From the NCBI GenBank assembly GCA_029263315.1, contig JAJCXR010000046.1:106100-170099 (forward strand): DNA of 64,000 nucleotides. The letters run 5' to 3'. Below are positions 33,927-43,256 of the stretch, one piece after another. This DNA comes from Acidobacteriota bacterium. Its GTDB lineage: Bacteria > Acidobacteriota > Thermoanaerobaculia > Multivoradales > J023. The notes under the pieces were generated by a model, which made no database searches, had not been told where the DNA came from, and saw nothing but the letters and a program-made list of their open reading frames with translations. A program made the position numbers and the translations under genes. Position 1 is the stretch's first letter, and every line of letters starts with the position of its first letter.

Positions 33927-34255
33927 CGTTTTCTCCTTTCGCGGCGGTCGAAAAACGCTGTAACGAGCCAGTAAGGCCGCGACGTTCCATCGTACGCCAC
34001 TCGCAAGGTTCGCCCACTATTTTCCGCTATGGAACGCAGGGCGTGCCGGAGAGTGGGGTCGCTTTTGTCAGTCTCCTCTCGGTCAGGCGCTCGAAGAGTC
34101 CGACTCGCTTGCCAATCCTGACGAGATGGAACTCATCTCAGCTCGATGGCTCGCCCATCTCATCGTCCCTCCCTGGTTCGGTAAACAGCCGGAGCCATGG
34201 ATGTTTTGCATGGGTCACCGTAGGTTCATGGTCATCCTTGCCTGACTCGATGAGC
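33924..34255 (-). pseudogene. Broken toxin-like gene upstream of DUF2283
   Basis: Two adjoining frames together look like one small protein. One reads THAKHPWLRLFTEPGRDDEM, reaches an in-frame TGA at 34138-34140, then continues DEFHLVRIGKRVGLFERL. The other reads SDPTLRHALRSIAENSGR then VAYDGTSRPYWLVTAFFDRR to a stop overlapping the DUF2283 start. The last part resembles the C-terminus of DUF4258-type toxins. One stop and one frameshift (near 34060-34085) would have to be undone to restore it. Confidence 0.5.
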
Positions 34256-34263
34256 AATGCCCC

Positions 34264-35571
34264 TTAGTGGCGTCCAGCCCCTCGTCGGAAGATCAGCGAG
34301 AAGACAGAACCGACCCCGACTCTTGAGTGGAGCTCGATCTCGGCGCCGAGCAGAAGGGCGTGGCGTTGCGCGATCGAGAGTCCGAGCCCGAAGCGTCCGT
34401 GGTCGCGGGAGCGGACTTCATCGCCTCGCCACATGCGGTCGAAGACCCGGGGCAGGTCCTCTGGGGCGATGCCGTCGCCTTGATCCTCGATGTCGACTCG
34501 GACGGAAACGTCAGTCGCCGACAGTCGAACCTCGACGCAACCCCCTTGCGGGGAATGATCGAGGGCGTTGGTGACAAGATTTTGCAGAACGATCTCGAGC
34601 GACACCGCATCGGCTGTCTGGGTTGGCTCGGCCTGGGCATCGTAGCAAAGCTCGACCGACAGGGACTCGGCCAGTGGGCGGAGGCGATCCACGGTGGCGC
34701 GGACCGTCGGGCCGAGCGGCTCGGGTTTGGGGTCTGGACGAAGGCCGCGGTCGAGGGCCGCGAGGTCAAGCATCCTCTCGACCAGCCGCCCACCGGCTCT
34801 GGCTGACTGCTCGACCCACTCGAGGTATTTCGCCACCGACGCCGGTACTTCCGAAACTGCACGGGCGCCCTGCGCCGCGGTCAGCACCGTCGCGATCGGT
34901 GTTCGCAATTCGTGGCTGAGATCCTCGACGAGGCGGGTCTGGACTTCGGCGCGCTGCTCGGCGAGCTGTCGGGCGCGAGCGTGATCGAGCATCGCGATGG
35001 CGCTGACGACGCCCAGGAAACCGACTCCGAGCAACTGGTTGGCGAAGAGCCAGATATCACTGGTCGAGACCGGCAGCTCAATCTGCGGCTCCGTGGCGTG
35101 CAGGATCGCCAGAAAAGGCAATGGCACCACGAGCGGCATCAGAAAGAGAAGGATCCGGCGTCGTAGCGGCTCCTCGTGCAGAAGAAGCAGAATCCCCGCG
35201 GAGACGAGGATTGAGTGGAAGTGGAAGAAGGGACGAGCTCCCACCGCGAGGGCCGCCGCGATGCCCCAAATCAGCCACTCGGGTCCGAGCAGGCCCAGGA
35301 AGGTCCCGGTCCGCAAGGCCCTGTGTCGGAGGATAACCAGTCCGTACACGAGCCCCCCCAGGGCCTGGACGAGGGCCAGCCAAAGGATGCCGAAAGAGTA
35401 GGCGATCAAGGCCCCCACGACTCGGAAGACGAGACCATAGAGGGCGAAGGCCAAGATGACTTTTGAAGGGTCGCGAGAGTGGAGCCGTAGCAGGGACGCC
35501 GAGGGTGTGTCTGTCCCGCTCTTCGACGAGACCTTGTTCGATGAGGCCTTGTCCGACGAGATCGGGCTCAT
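34264..35571 (-). CDS. Sensor histidine kinase
   Basis: 435 residues. About six membrane segments (residues 38-205) are followed by a HisKA domain with the phospho-acceptor His in EDLSHELRTPIATVL (about 225), then a HATPase domain with N-box LQNLVTNALDH, G1 DQGDGIA and G2 GLGLSIAQRH. There is no clear periplasmic sensor domain, so the signal may be sensed in the membrane. Its start overlaps the response regulator stop (ATGA). The first 20 residues contain a 15-bp repeat array (35519-35563). Confidence 0.93.
   Translation of the reverse strand: MSPISSDKASSNKVSSKSGTDTPSASLLRLHSRDPSKVILAFALYGLVFRVVGALIAYSFGILWLALVQALGGLVYGLVILRHRALRTGTFLGLLGPEWLIWGIAAALAVGARPFFHFHSILVSAGILLLLHEEPLRRRILLFLMPLVVPLPFLAILHATEPQIELPVSTSDIWLFANQLLGVGFLGVVSAIAMLDHARARQLAEQRAEVQTRLVEDLSHELRTPIATVLTAAQGARAVSEVPASVAKYLEWVEQSARAGGRLVERMLDLAALDRGLRPDPKPEPLGPTVRATVDRLRPLAESLSVELCYDAQAEPTQTADAVSLEIVLQNLVTNALDHSPQGGCVEVRLSATDVSVRVDIEDQGDGIAPEDLPRVFDRMWRGDEVRSRDHGRFGLGLSIAQRHALLLGAEIELHSRVGVGSVFSLIFRRGAGRH
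35519..35563. repeat. 15-bp tandem repeat, 3 units, in kinase N-terminus
   Basis: Three consecutive 15-base units (CTCTTCGACGAGACC type) are in frame with the histidine kinase and encode a degenerate DKASS-like pentapeptide repeat. Confidence 0.75.
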
Positions 35572-36320
35572 TCCGGCTCGCTGGGCACGAAATAACCGAA
35601 GCCCTTCCGGGTCTGCACGACGCTATCACCGAGCTTGGACCGCAGGTTTTTCACGTGCGTGCGCACCGTGGCGGCGGTGACCGGATCTCCGCTAGGGGAG
35701 ATGGCGAGACCCAGCTCCCGGGTCGAGAGGGCTTGACCCCGTCGACGGACTAGGAGCTCAAAAAGGCGATACTCCGTCGCCGTCGTCTCGACGAGCTCCC
35801 GGCGCCTCCAGACGGACCGACCATAGAGGTCGACTTCGAGGTCTCCGATCGCCAGGAAGCGACCCGCGGTGCCAGCGGCGCGGCGGATCAGAGCCCGCAG
35901 ACGGGCAACCAGCTCCGGCAGCTCGACGGGTTTGGTCAAGTAGTCGTCGGCACCTTCCTCCAGGCGGCCGACTCGCTCTTCGAGCGCATGCTTGGCGGTC
36001 AGCACCAGGACCGGCACGTCGGATTCGCGGCGCAATCGTCGCAGCAACTCGGCGCCATCGAGGGTCGGCATCTGCAGATCCAGGATGACCACGCTCCAGG
36101 CGTGCGCCCGCGCCAGATCCAAGCCATGCAACCCGTCGCAGCTCCACTCGACATCAAAGCCCTGGTCTCCCAGCGCTGCGACGAGGACCCGGCCGAAGCA
36201 CGTGTCGTCCTCGACTAGAAGTAAACGAGTCCCAGCAGCACCGGTCCCGGTGGCACCGATCCCGGTGGTACGGGGTCCGCTGGCACGGGTCCCGCTGGTA
36301 CGGCGCTCCGAATGGGTCAT
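35568..36320 (-). CDS. OmpR/PhoB-type response regulator
   Basis: 250 residues: receiver domain starting RLLLVEDDTCFG, phospho-acceptor Asp in VVILDLQMPTLDG, conserved Lys in VLTAKHALEE, then a winged-helix DNA-binding domain (VETTATEYRLFELLVRRRGQ, TVRTHVKNLRSKLGD). The N-terminal 25 residues before the receiver are a Gly/Thr repeat coded by 15-bp units and are absent from ordinary family members. It is the upstream gene of the two-component operon and probably regulates it, and possibly the divergent beta-helix protein gene. Confidence 0.93.
   Translation of the reverse strand: MTHSERRTSGTRASGPRTTGIGATGTGAAGTRLLLVEDDTCFGRVLVAALGDQGFDVEWSCDGLHGLDLARAHAWSVVILDLQMPTLDGAELLRRLRRESDVPVLVLTAKHALEERVGRLEEGADDYLTKPVELPELVARLRALIRRAAGTAGRFLAIGDLEVDLYGRSVWRRRELVETTATEYRLFELLVRRRGQALSTRELGLAISPSGDPVTAATVRTHVKNLRSKLGDSVVQTRKGFGYFVPSEPE
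36238..36312. repeat. 15-bp tandem repeat, 5 units, in regulator N-terminus
   Basis: Five units of 15 bases (GCACCGGTCCCGGTG type) are in frame and encode the Gly/Thr-rich N-terminal extension of the response regulator. Confidence 0.85.
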
Positions 36321-36527
36321 CAGATGGCAAGTTTAGCATCGTCAACCTTCCTCCTCCCTGGTCGATTCGACTGCGTTCGCCCACCGCAACATCAAGCCCA
36401 GGGCCGATGTCGATCTTTTGGATCGCTAGATATCTCAAGCTCGCCCGGTATCTCAACGCGATCTCGACGCACGGTCTTCTAGGCTCCTCGAAATGGCCCT
36501 ACTTCGACCTCACGACCACGGGGAAAC

Positions 36528-39500
36528 ATGATGAAAAAAACCGCCCTGCACCGTTATTTCGCCTCACTCCTCGGCGCGCTCGCGGCGTCGCTCCTCTTCA
36601 CCGGCGCCCTGCATGCCGCAACGATCACCGTCGCCGATGGCGTCGTCGACGTTGCTCCAGAGGCCCTGTGCTCACTACGCGAGGCGCTCCACAACGCGCT
36701 CGCCGACGCCCAAGTCGACAATGCCGACTGCCCCGCGGGCGATTCGACGACCGACACCATCGTCTTGGGAAGTGGCGAGATCTACGAGATCACCGACGCC
36801 GATGCCACGAATCCGGACAACGGCCTGCCGCTGATCGACAGTGGGGTGAGAATCGAGGGCAACGACTCGATCATCCGCCGGGACCCGGCGCTGCCTTGCG
36901 TGCTCGACCGAACCCACACAAGCGATGAGTTCCGAATCTTCGAGCTGATGGGCGACGATGCCTTCCTGGAGCTAGAAGACCTGACGCTGGCCAATGGCTG
37001 CGCCGACGGTACCGGGGCGGTCAACGACGGCGGCGCGATCCGTCAAAACGGCGGCGAGCTCAGACTCGAACGCGTCGTGGTCGAAGACAATGCCGCTTGG
37101 GACAAGAGCGGCGGCATCGATATTGGTCCGGGGGGTACATTGCTGCCGATAACGTCAATCACTGACAGCACGTTCCGTCGCAATCATGGCGGCGGCGGCG
37201 CCGGAGCCATCGGCAACGGCGGCGGCGAGGTGACGATTCTGCGCAGCACGTTCGTGGGCAATACATCCGGCGGTGCCGGCGGCGGTGCCCTCGGCAACTT
37301 CGGCACGATGGTGATACGCAACAGCACGATCTCCGGCAATATGTCGACTGGCACCGGCGGTGGCGGAATCGGCTCGCAAGGTTTGATCGAAATCGACGCC
37401 TCAACGATTACCGACAACTCGGTGACCGGGCCCCTCGGCGGCGGTGGCGTGGCCAACGCCGGGACCATGACCATCAAGAGCTCGATCATTGCCGGCAACG
37501 GCGCTGGCGGAGATTGCCTCGACATCGGAAGCCTGCTGGCAGAGGGCGAGAATTTCGACAGCGACGGCAGCTGCGTGGCGATTGACGACCACTTCACCCA
37601 GGTGGAAGTCACGCAGCTCGCCCTCCGTCCTCTGTCGGACAACGGAGGCTTCACCCAGACGCACGGGCTCGGATTCGGCAGCGTGGCGATTGATGCGGCG
37701 CTCGATTGCACCGCCATCACAGGTCTACCGCTGGAGGAGGATCAGCGCGCCGTGAGTCGGCCCCAGGACGGCGACGGCGATGGCGATGCGCGGTGCGATG
37801 TCGGCGCTTTCGAGCGCGGCGAAGCGCTCATCGTCGACGGCACCTGCACCCTCGGCGACGCCATCGAAGCGGCAAATCTCGACCAGACCACGGTCGGCGG
37901 CTGCTTCGACTCGGCAAGCGGGCCAAATACCATCGTGCTCGATATCGACACCACGCTCACCGCCGCCGACACCGTCCGCTCGACGCTGGTGGCCGGCGCC
38001 TTCGCGGGTCTACCCGACATCACGAGTGTCATCACCCTGCGGGCTGGCCAGGCCAATCGCATCGAGCGCTCGAGCGCGCTCACCTGCGATGCCCCCGACG
38101 GCCCGGATGAATTCCGTCTGCTGCAAACCGGACCTTTAGGAGAGCTGAGCCTCGAAGGTATCACCCTGGCTGGCGGCTGCGCCGATCGTGGCGGGGCAGT
38201 TCACGCCAGCCGTCGGTTGACCATCGAGGACTCGACGTTCTCCAGCAATACGGCGATCTCGGCAGGGTCCGCCGCAGGCGGCGCCATCATCGCCGGGGAA
38301 ATCGCAGCCTCGATCTCGGGCTGCCGCTTCATCGACAATAGGGTGGAGGCCGTGGATGACGGCCAAGGCGGCGCCGTCTTCGTCGAGCTTGGCACCCTCG
38401 AGGTCTACGACAGCGTTTTCCAAGGAAACACCGCCTCATCCGCTGAAGGTGATGCCGAGGGCGGCGCCCTACATGTTGAACAACTGGTCTCCCTACGCGA
38501 GGTGGTCTTCGAATCGAACCTGGTCCGCGGTGACGGCTCCGCAGTCACCGCCAGCGGCGGAGCGCTTTACGCCGACCAGGTACTCGAGCTGCGCGACGTG
38601 CTGTTCAGCAACAATGCCGCCGAAGGCGGCGACGGTGATGAAGGCGGCAACGGCCGAGGCGGCGCTGCGACCATAACCTCTCAGGCTTCGATGGCCGACG
38701 TCTCTCTAGTCGGGAATCGTGCCGAAGGGGGCAGCGCCCAGACGGGAACAGGCGGCCTTGGTTTCGGCGGCGGCCTACAGCTCTTCGGCACAGGCGATCT
38801 CACGGGTCTGACGGCCTCGGGCAATCAAGCCATTGGCGGCTCCAGCGTCAGTGGCGGCGGCGGTAACGCGCGAGGCGGCGGCGTGTTGGCGTCCGGCACG
38901 TATCTGCTGCAGCTCAGCACTCTGAGCGAAAACGAGGCCGTGGCGGGCATCGGCGCTGGTGAAGAGGGCGCAGCGTTCGGCAGTGAAGGCTCAGCCTTCG
39001 GCGGCGGCCTCTTCGCATTCGATCCGGTCGAGGTGCTCAGCTCTCTACTCGAAGGTAACCTCACCCGGGTCGGCGCCGTCGAGGTGGCTTCTGACTGCTC
39101 TTGGTCCACCGACCCGGTGATCAGCCTCGGTTTCAACGTCGTCGGCGCGACGTCGAGTTGCGATTTCACGGCCACCGGCGACCAGATCGGCACCGCGGCG
39201 TCGCTGCTGCCGCTCGGCGAGCACGGCTGTTTGACCCCGCTTCCAAACGGCCAATGTCTGCCGACCTACCCGGTGGAGATCGGCAGCGCCGCGGCCGACG
39301 CCGGCAGCTGCACGGCCTCGGGGGTCACCGCAGACGTCCGCGGTTTCTCGCGCCCCTTCGACGACACCGACGTGGCCAACGCCGACGACGGTTGCGACGC
39401 CGGCGCCTACGAGTCGCGAGACGAAGACGAAGCCATCGGCGATGGCGTCGAAGACGGCGTCGACAACTGCCCCGCCGATCTCAATCCCGACCAAACTGAT

Positions 39501-39695
39501 AGTGACGGCGACGGCTTCGGCGATGTCTGCGATCTCTGCCAGGGTGACGACCAGACAGGTGACGTCGATGGCGATGGCGTGTGTGCGGATCTAGACTGCG
39601 ACGACACCAATCCTTCTATCGGCGCCGAGTGTCCGCTCTTCGCCGACGGTTTTGAAAGCGGTGACTTCTCGGCCTGGTCCGTTTCCATTCCTTGA
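36528..39695 (+). CDS. Large CSLREA-domain beta-helix surface protein
   Basis: 1055 residues. It has a signal peptide (ASLLGALAASLLFTGALHA), then a CSLREA motif near residue 45 (EALCSLREALHNA) and a second related block (CTLGDAIEAANLD) near 445, each heading a right-handed beta-helix with many SNNTA/GNTS-like turns. Calcium-binding thrombospondin type 3-like Asp repeats follow (DNCPADLNPDQ, DSDGDGFGDVCD), then a C-terminal tail CPLFADGFESGDFSAW. The GFESGD tail recurs on secreted proteins of some Acidobacteriota and proteobacteria and may be a sorting or anchoring signal; that is from memory. Probably exported, function unknown. Confidence 0.88.
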   Translation: MMKKTALHRYFASLLGALAASLLFTGALHAATITVADGVVDVAPEALCSLREALHNALADAQVDNADCPAGDSTTDTIVLGSGEIYEITDADATNPDNGLPLIDSGVRIEGNDSIIRRDPALPCVLDRTHTSDEFRIFELMGDDAFLELEDLTLANGCADGTGAVNDGGAIRQNGGELRLERVVVEDNAAWDKSGGIDIGPGGTLLPITSITDSTFRRNHGGGGAGAIGNGGGEVTILRSTFVGNTSGGAGGGALGNFGTMVIRNSTISGNMSTGTGGGGIGSQGLIEIDASTITDNSVTGPLGGGGVANAGTMTIKSSIIAGNGAGGDCLDIGSLLAEGENFDSDGSCVAIDDHFTQVEVTQLALRPLSDNGGFTQTHGLGFGSVAIDAALDCTAITGLPLEEDQRAVSRPQDGDGDGDARCDVGAFERGEALIVDGTCTLGDAIEAANLDQTTVGGCFDSASGPNTIVLDIDTTLTAADTVRSTLVAGAFAGLPDITSVITLRAGQANRIERSSALTCDAPDGPDEFRLLQTGPLGELSLEGITLAGGCADRGGAVHASRRLTIEDSTFSSNTAISAGSAAGGAIIAGEIAASISGCRFIDNRVEAVDDGQGGAVFVELGTLEVYDSVFQGNTASSAEGDAEGGALHVEQLVSLREVVFESNLVRGDGSAVTASGGALYADQVLELRDVLFSNNAAEGGDGDEGGNGRGGAATITSQASMADVSLVGNRAEGGSAQTGTGGLGFGGGLQLFGTGDLTGLTASGNQAIGGSSVSGGGGNARGGGVLASGTYLLQLSTLSENEAVAGIGAGEEGAAFGSEGSAFGGGLFAFDPVEVLSSLLEGNLTRVGAVEVASDCSWSTDPVISLGFNVVGATSSCDFTATGDQIGTAASLLPLGEHGCLTPLPNGQCLPTYPVEIGSAAADAGSCTASGVTADVRGFSRPFDDTDVANADDGCDAGAYESRDEDEAIGDGVEDGVDNCPADLNPDQTDSDGDGFGDVCDLCQGDDQTGDVDGDGVCADLDCDDTNPSIGAECPLFADGFESGDFSAWSVSIP

Positions 39696-39811
39696 TCGCC
39701 ACTCGCAGCGCCTCACCACCGACAGTGCTGACGGTCGGATTCACTATTGAGGTCACCGGCTTCAGCGTCGGCGATGCCAGCTCAGCGACCGGTGGGCTGG
39801 CATCGACAGCA

Positions 39812-40093
39812 CTATTCCCGCGCAATAGCCTTGCGGACGATGACCATTGCAGTTGCTCGACGAAGCTCTTCGTCAGCATCGACCGGTTCGAAAGCCTCGA
39901 GCTCCTCGATGAGCGCCGGACTGGCAAGGGCGATGAGAAGTTGTTCCGCACCTACCGGCTCGATCTCGGTCGTCGATACCGCGAGCCCTCAGCAGATCGG
40001 CTCGCTTGCCATCGGAGGGAGACCATACCGGCAACGTACAAGCGACTGCCGTCCGGGCTGATAGCTAGCGCTCTCGGCCCGGCCGCCTACTCT
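39812..40093 (-). pseudogene. Remnants of coding frames (propeller piece and unknown C-terminus)
   Basis: A frame reading ALAISPDGSRLYVAGMVSL looks like one blade of a YncE-type beta-propeller. Another frame, opening after a stop near 39987, reads TEIEPVGAEQLLIALASPAL then FEPVDADEELRRATAMVIVR and ends at 39812, with real-looking composition but no start. Together they look like the decayed 3' part of one or two genes. Confidence 0.4.
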
Positions 40094-40389
40094 CCAATGG
40101 TGGCTGGCACCTGACACTGACACCACCGAAACCTCGGCACTCCTATCAGCCCGGCTCTCGAACGGTGGGTGGCACCCGAAAACCGGCTCCGAAATCCCGA
40201 AAACCGGCGTCCGTTCAGCGGCTGAAGATGGCAATACGACCGATTCGAGCGCTCGAAGTCGACGGATTTCCCGCCTCGAGTGCCGGATAGGCCGAAATGA
40301 ATGCTTTTACCCGTGGTCTTGAGACGCTCCAGGAAGCCTCCCGGCCGTCCACTGCCGTCTACTCTCCAATGTTGGGTGGCACCCAAAAC

Positions 40390-40808
40390 CAACCGAATCT
40401 CACTGGAAAACAGGAGATCAAGCTTGCCGAGCTTTTGAAGTACAACCTCAAGACTGTTCGCGCCTATCTTCTCAAGGAGGACTTCCACCGTTGCTGGGGC
40501 TACGTCTCTCCATACTGGGCCGGCCAATTCCTCGATAAATGGTGCGCCAAGGTAATGCTCTCGCGGATCGAGCCAATGAAGAAAGTCGCTAAGTCGTTGC
40601 GCGCTCATCGTGAGCTTATCCTCAACTACTTTCGTGCCAAGAAAGCATTTCTTCAGGCTCCGTTAGGCTCCGTAGAGGGTTTCAACAACAAAGCGAAGTC
40701 ACTACGAGAAACGCGTACGGATTTCGCAGCTTCAAAACGGCGCAAGTAGCCCTTTACCATGCACTTGGGGATCTACCCGAGCCTGAATCCGTCCACAAAT
40801 TTTGCTGA
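40390..40808 (+). pseudogene. ISL3-family transposase remnant with frameshift
   Basis: The first frame reads LAELLKYNLKTVRAYLLKED, FHRCWGYVSPYWAGQFLDKW, SRIEPMKKVAKSLRAHRELI and GSVEGFNNKAK, the C-terminal half of ISL3 transposases with the final catalytic Glu in VEGFNNK. A single missing base near 40697 shifts the reading, and the rest continues one frame over as VTTRNAYGFRSF, ALYHALGDLPEPESVHKFC and a stop at 40806-40808. The N-terminal half is missing. Upstream are three copies of a GGTGGCACC-like motif (about 40101, 40171, 40376). Confidence 0.85.
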
Positions 40809-40946
40809 GGAGGCACATTTCCTAACGAAAAAGCGCAGAAGGCTGCGACATCTCAGAGCATCGCCCCACTACCTAATTGAAAGCAGCCGCTGGTGTTGGC
40901 GAGCTGGCACAAACGACTCACCGTAGACTAGGACCAGGACAAGACA

Positions 40947-41726
40947 ATGACTACCGACGACAATCTGATGAACGAGAAACAAGCACCTACCAGCATACAG
41001 CGACGACAGGCATTCGCGGCGAGAAGGGGCGCACGGCCGCAGGTCCGCGTAGAAGATGCGGGCAGTTGGGAAGACGCAATTGATGAGTTGTTGGCCGCAT
41101 ATCTACCGGAGCTGAATGCCGCTATTCCGGACCTCATAGTCAGCAGTGACCTCGACCCGTGGAAGAAGGTGCTGTCGGATGACTACACGCTCGGCTCAAT
41201 CAACCTCGGCATATGCACCGCAAAGGTCAAGGCCAGCTACTCGATCACCGACATGACCGGCTTGGCGACACTGCTCATCGATACCGCCGTGGTAGAAACC
41301 ATCGACGTTACGGATCCCGACAACATCACCGGGACGCTGAGCATGACCGCCGAGCTCACGGACAAACTCAAGGCTAAGGTAGGAGGCAAGGTCAAGGCGT
41401 CCTGCGGTGTAATCAGCGAAAGCGTAGGCATCAACGGCAGCGTCAAGGCGACCAGCGTCACGGGCAAGGCTACCGCTGACTTCACGGCATCAGTGGGGGC
41501 CACGATCTGCCTCAATTCGTGCAAAGTCACGAAGTTCAGTCTGTCCTATAAGGACATCAAGGTCGAGATCGATGGCCTTGGCATCTTCAATCAATTCCTA
41601 GGGCCGCTTGTTGACCTGATCAATGAGCTATTTGGCGACGCCATCAAGGGGGGGATAGCTGGCGCACTGAAACCGGTACTCAACGACCTGCTCAAGAGCG
41701 AGCTCCCCTACTGCTACGAGCTATAG
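40947..41726 (+). CDS. Possible TULIP-like lipid-binding protein
   Basis: 259 residues, no signal peptide. After a charged N-terminus the sequence has a helix-strand pattern with repeated KAKVxASC/KVKASC strands and an amphipathic C-terminal helix (FNQFLGPLVDLINELFGD), reminiscent of the TULIP fold of takeout/JHBP and BPI-type lipid carriers (DPWKKVLSDDYTLGSINLG at the start). The match is by pattern only. It is an apparently intact gene inside an otherwise decayed stretch, so it may have arrived with the nearby mobile element. Confidence 0.5.
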   Translation: MTTDDNLMNEKQAPTSIQRRQAFAARRGARPQVRVEDAGSWEDAIDELLAAYLPELNAAIPDLIVSSDLDPWKKVLSDDYTLGSINLGICTAKVKASYSITDMTGLATLLIDTAVVETIDVTDPDNITGTLSMTAELTDKLKAKVGGKVKASCGVISESVGINGSVKATSVTGKATADFTASVGATICLNSCKVTKFSLSYKDIKVEIDGLGIFNQFLGPLVDLINELFGDAIKGGIAGALKPVLNDLLKSELPYCYEL

Positions 41727-41814
41727 CTCATCCAGAATGCGCCGCCACATAGCACTTCGCGTCGGATCGGATAGCGCGTCGGGGTGCGCCGGCAGAGTTA
41801 CGGACGCCACGCGA

Positions 41815-42010
41815 GCAATGCCGCTTGGGACAAGAGCGGTGGCATCGATACCGATTCTGGCCCGTCGATGCCGACGACATCGATCTTCGACAGCACCTTC
41901 CGCCGCAACCATGGCGGCGGAAGGTGCCGGAGCCATCGGCAACGGCTCTGGCGAGGTCACGATCTTGCGCAGCACCTTTGTGGGCAATACATCCGGCGGC
42001 GCTGGGGCCC
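41815..42010 (+). pseudogene. Fragment of a beta-helix gene like the one at 36528
   Basis: The bases closely follow 37088-37280 of the large beta-helix gene (NAAWDKSGGID..., NHGGG, GAIGNGSGEVTIL, FVGNTSGGAG) but are frameshifted twice and cut at both ends. It is probably a scrap of a second gene of the same family. Confidence 0.75.
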
Positions 42011-42011
42011 A

Positions 42012-42600
42012 ACGCCTTGGGTCATCAAGCCCGAGAAGCTCTCGATGAGCTGAATGGTGAGCGATTTCCTGGGCTCGAGGTCCGACTGCCCAGCGAGGCG
42101 AAGTGGGAGCGGGCCTGCCGGGCTGGCAGCGAGACGGCGACGTGGCTCGGCGATCTCGAAGTCCTCGGGGAGCGTAGTGCACCGTTGCTCCACGAGATCG
42201 CCTGGTACGGCGGCAACAGCGGCGACGGGTACGACCTGGATCAAGGGCGTGACTCCAGCGGCTGGAAGGAGAAGCAATTTCCCCACCAGAAGGCCGGGAC
42301 ACGCCGGGTCAGCTTAAAGAAGCCAAACCCACGGGGCCTCTACGACATGCTCGGCAACGTCTGGGTGTGTCGTCAGGATGCATTTCAGCGTCCGCCTCAG
42401 AGGGAGGTAGGTCCATGAACCGATCCGATGGAACCGGGTGAAGGTTCGCGGCGTGTCGTCCGCGGCGGCTCGTGGGACGTCCGTGCCCGCCTCGTGCGCG
42501 CTGCCTACCACTACAGGGGCGCCACAGGGGACCGTCTACCGGCTTTGGGTTTCCGCTTGTCCCGAGGTCGAGGGCAGGGTCTTCGCGGAACGGAGACGAC
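42012..42600 (+). pseudogene. Formylglycine-generating-enzyme-like pseudogene
   Basis: Frame one reads REALDELNGERFPGLEVRLP, SEAKWERACRAGSETATWLG, WYGGNSGDGYDLD and GLYDMLGNVWVC. After a break near 42390-42430 a second frame reads EGSRRVVRGGSWDVRARLVR and GATGDRLPALGFRLSR. These are the conserved blocks of FGE-sulfatase (SUMF1) domains, with the N-terminal part missing. It is joined directly to the beta-helix fragment, a sign of rearrangement. Confidence 0.8.
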
Positions 42601-42843
42601 GGCCAGGAGCGCGGCCTCCTGGCCTCCAGGTGAGGGACGAGCCAGCGCCCGGGGCCAGCGCTTCTCGGAAGCCGTTGACACCTTCCATTTCGTCGAGTAG
42701 AGGTGAAGGCCTAAGCCGGACTTCAGTGCGGGTCAGCACGGAGAGGGCGCTGCCGTCATGGAATATGATGGGGCAGAGTGCCGTAGAGCTTTGGATGTCT
42801 GGCTTTGGGTGGTATCGGATATGCTGGGGAACAGAGGGGCGAA

Positions 42844-43057
42844 ATGAAGCCAAGGATCTAAATCGAGACCACAGTGATCAGCTATCTGACGGCTCGCAGA
42901 AGCAGGGATCTGATCGTGACAGCACATCAGCAACTGACACTGGATTGGTGGGACCTCCGGCGAAGCGATTTCGATCTCTACGTCTCGCAAAGTGTGGTTG
43001 CTACGAGGCTACTTGCTTCCCATCATTTGCACCCCTGAAGAGCTTGCAGGAGAATAG
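42844..43057 (+). pseudogene. PIN-domain toxin pseudogene
   Basis: From ATG 42844 the frame reads MKPRI, stop (TAA), IETTVISYLTARRSRDLIVT, HQQLTLDWWDLRRSDFDLYV and SQSVV, the start of a VapC-like PIN protein (first Asp/Glu region IETTVISYL). A deletion then removes the middle, and the C-terminus appears in another frame as GYLLPIICTPEELAGE followed by TAG. Both a nonsense codon and an internal deletion make it non-functional. Confidence 0.7.
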
Positions 43058-43061
43058 ACAC

Positions 43062-43256
43062 GTGGACGAGGTTCGAACCCATAGGGAAGCTCATGCTGCG
43101 GAGTTTGGCTACGACCTTGCAGCGATTTGCCGTGATCTACGCCAACAGCAAGCCGACTCGAACCGCAAGTTTGTGACCCTGCCGGCTCGTCGGGTTCAGC
43201 CAGTAAATTCTGGTGGTCGCGTTGTAGCTGGTGCTGCTAGGCAGGATGATTCGTAG
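43062..43256 (+). CDS. Small partner protein of the PIN gene
   Basis: A 64-codon frame from GTG 43062 with AGGAG 9 bases upstream reads VDEVRTHREAHAAEFGYDLA then ICRDLRQQQADSNRKF and VTLPARR. This pattern (E-x-R-x3-E-x-H-A-x2-F-x-YDL ... P-x-R) is that of short proteins found directly behind PIN-type toxin genes. It appears intact apart from an extended C-terminus, though the PIN gene beside it is broken. Confidence 0.6.
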   Translation: MDEVRTHREAHAAEFGYDLAAICRDLRQQQADSNRKFVTLPARRVQPVNSGGRVVAGAARQDDS

